DNA of 64,000 nt, from contig JAHZKX010000033.1 in the NCBI GenBank assembly GCA_022600195.1, positions 62,001 through 126,000 on the forward strand, in the 5' to 3' direction. The notes beneath the pieces are model-generated. The model was given only the letters and a program-made list of their open reading frames with translations. It was not told the origin of the DNA and ran no database searches. Position numbers and translations under genes: made by a program. Below are positions 62,510 to 64,000 of this stretch, one piece after another (within the stretch, counting starts at the first letter, position 1; each line of letters starts with the position of its first letter). The stretch is from Planctomycetota bacterium. GTDB taxonomy: Bacteria; Planctomycetota; Planctomycetia; Planctomycetales; Planctomycetaceae.

Positions 62510-63934
62510 TTAAGCAATAATATCCGGAACAACATTGCCGGCGACGCCAGTGACTCGCATATCGAGACCCTGGAATTTGAATGTCAGTCGTTCGTGGTCC
62601 ATGCCTAACAGATGCAATAGTGTGGCATGAAAATCGTTAACGTGCATTGGATTTTCTGCAACGTTAAACCCGATGTCATCTGTTTTGCCATAAGCAAATC
62701 CGCGTTTGACGCCGCCACCTGCCATCCAGACGGTATACGCATCTTTGTGATGATCGCGTCCCGGAGTTTTTCGGTCTCCCTGAACCATGGGTGTTCTGCC
62801 GAACTCAGCGCCCCAGACCACCAGTGTATCGTCCAGCATTCCGCGTTGTTTCAAGTCTTTGATCAAAGCGGCAATGGGTTGATCCACCTGATTACATTTA
62901 TTTTTAATACTTTTGACCAGATTGCCGTGATGGTCCCATCCCTGATCAAAGAGTTGCACAAACCGCACGCCACGTTCTACGAGTCGCCTGGCCAGGAGGC
63001 AGTTATTCGCAAAACTTGCTTTACCGGGTTGTGTCCCATATTGCTCATGAATGTGTTTTGGCTCATCCGAAATATCCATCAGATCCGGAACGGCAGACTG
63101 CATTCGATACGCCATTTCGTATTGATTAATCCGCGTTGCGATTTCCGGGTCACCCACATCAGCCAACTGGACTTTATTTAAATGATTCACGCTATCGATA
63201 ATGCGTTTACGGTCTTCGCCGGTCATGCCTTTCGGGTTGGAAAGAAACAGCACGGGATCACCCTGTGACCGAAATTCCACACCCTGATAAATGCTGGGCA
63301 GAAAACCGCTACCCCACAGGCTGTTACCCGCCCCCGCGACGTTGCCCGTGATCAGTACTACAAATCCGGGCAGGTTGCTGTTTTCGGAACCCAAGCCATA
63401 ATTCACCCAGGAGCCAAGAGAAGGACGACCGAAGCGGGAGAAGCCGGTCTGAAAAAACAGTTGTGCTGGTGCATGGTTGAAGTGTTCGGTTTTGAGAGAA
63501 TGGATCATGCAGAGTTCATCGGAAACCGATCCGAGATGAGGCATCAGTTCCGAAATGGGAATACCTGCTTCTCCCTGTTGCTTGAAGGCAAACGGGCTAC
63601 CCATGAGTTTCGGTTGCTCGCGAATAAACGCCAGTCGTAAACCTTCCCAGAGTTTATCGGGAACCAGTTGGCCATCCAGTTCCTGTAGTTTTGGTTTGGC
63701 ATCGTAAAGATCGAGATGTGAAGGTGCTCCCACCATATGCAGGAAGATCACGTTTTTCGCTTTGGGAGGAAAGTGTGATTTTTGGACTGCCATCGAATTG
63801 TTTGAAGACGGATTAGCCGCCCCCAGGCTGTCAGCGAGTAAGGCTGTCAATGCAGCGCCGCCAACGCCCATGCCTGCGCGTTGAAAAAATTCGCGTCGGG
63901 TATAATTCAGCAATTGTTGCAGGTGGTCGTTCAT
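62510..63934 (-). CDS. DUF1501 secreted protein, paired with a DUF1553-type gene
   Basis: The 474-residue protein has a twin-arginine-like leader ([20 protein letters not shown]). Family landmarks are [58 protein letters not shown] and [19 protein letters not shown]. It starts 2 bases after the stop of the upstream DUF1553-type gene, so the two are translationally linked, as is usual for this pair in Planctomycetes. Function of the pair is not established. Confidence 0.9.
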   Translation of the reverse strand: MNDHLQQLLNYTRREFFQRAGMGVGGAALTALLADSLGAANPSSNNSMAVQKSHFPPKAKNVIFLHMVGAPSHLDLYDAKPKLQELDGQLVPDKLWEGLRLAFIREQPKLMGSPFAFKQQGEAGIPISELMPHLGSVSDELCMIHSLKTEHFNHAPAQLFFQTGFSRFGRPSLGSWVNYGLGSENSNLPGFVVLITGNVAGAGNSLWGSGFLPSIYQGVEFRSQGDPVLFLSNPKGMTGEDRKRIIDSVNHLNKVQLADVGDPEIATRINQYEMAYRMQSAVPDLMDISDEPKHIHEQYGTQPGKASFANNCLLARRLVERGVRFVQLFDQGWDHHGNLVKSIKNKCNQVDQPIAALIKDLKQRGMLDDTLVVWGAEFGRTPMVQGDRKTPGRDHHKDAYTVWMAGGGVKRGFAYGKTDDIGFNVAENPMHVNDFHATLLHLLGMDHERLTFKFQGLDMRVTGVAGNVVPDIIA

Positions 63935-63936
63935 GA

Positions 63937-64000
63937 TCAGCCCTTTGTAATCGTTTCATCCAGGTTTAGCAGAATATTAGCGATATACAGCCATGCCGCC
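63937..64000 (-). CDS. C-terminal end of a DUF1549/DUF1553 planctomycete cytochrome-like protein (cut by window end)
   Basis: The minus strand reads [20 protein letters not shown] then stop. This is the usual C-terminus of DUF1553 proteins (W...[12 protein letters not shown]). The rest lies beyond the window. It is the upstream partner of the DUF1501 gene. Confidence 0.75.
   Translation of the reverse strand, partial: AAWLYIANILLNLDETITKG

Overview
The window looks like chromosomal DNA of a planctomycete, probably a Gimesia-like member of the Planctomycetaceae (inferred from gene content, not from a marker gene). The reasons are secreted DUF1501 proteins with twin-arginine-like leaders, PVC-type CxxCH cytochrome/propeller proteins, ceramidase-like secreted enzymes, a small basic protein of the Planctomycetes/Verrucomicrobia/Chlamydiae type, and a ddl-ftsQ pair. 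I found no rRNA, tRNA, CRISPR array, insertion sequence or prophage.

Layout. 0-5 kb: the end of an unknown gene, thiSG (thiazole synthesis), a secreted GDPD phosphodiesterase, a PDZ protein and a ceramidase-like protein. 5-12 kb, minus strand: an M14-like/GH105 fusion, an M23 peptidase with PKD domains, larB and acs; a strong terminator separates acs from larB. 12-18 kb: ddl and ftsQ, then a membrane M50/HlyD protein and a periplasmic HlyD adaptor. 18-25 kb: an NHL-propeller protein, a five-CxxCH cytochrome translationally coupled to a glucose-dehydrogenase-like propeller, and a secreted HExxH protein. 25-32 kb: a very large LptA/OstA-like protein beside kdsD, then obg and a small membrane protein. 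33.6-39.7 kb: a compact six-gene phosphonate-degradation operon (FAD oxidoreductase, MFS carrier, PhnZ-like HD oxygenase, PhnX, PhnW, alcohol dehydrogenase). 40-54 kb: secreted enzymes (DMFase-like, GNAT nearby, a 1175-residue PVC dehydrogenase/heme protein, glycosidase-like, SUMF1-like, ceramidase-like), a sodium-solute symporter and a DUF1501 protein. 54-59 kb: an accessory stretch with a single large SIR2-GAF protein. 59-64 kb: the small basic protein, a second symporter with a 60-residue membrane partner, nrdR and a DUF1553/DUF1501 pair cut by the window end.

The most promising novelty is the protein at 54594-57392. It joins an N-terminal SIR2 domain with its NAD-site motifs intact to about 600 residues that read as three GAF-like sensor modules. 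It is a stand-alone gene in AT-richer DNA, bracketed by copies of a short dispersed repeat and preceded by a possible gene remnant, which suggests a single-gene NAD-depleting defence protein. The second is the phosphonate operon, in which a PhnZ-type mixed-valence di-iron oxygenase candidate appears without its usual PhnY partner but with an FAD amine oxidase and an OPA-type carrier. Further points are an orphan two-way terminator between divergent kdsD and obg, a pair of DnaA-box-like sites, and four copies of a CACGAAAGACACGAAA-type intergenic repeat.

Start sites were moved inward from the longest reading frame where a Shine-Dalgarno sequence or signal peptide made the inner start clearly better; such choices are stated in the entries.
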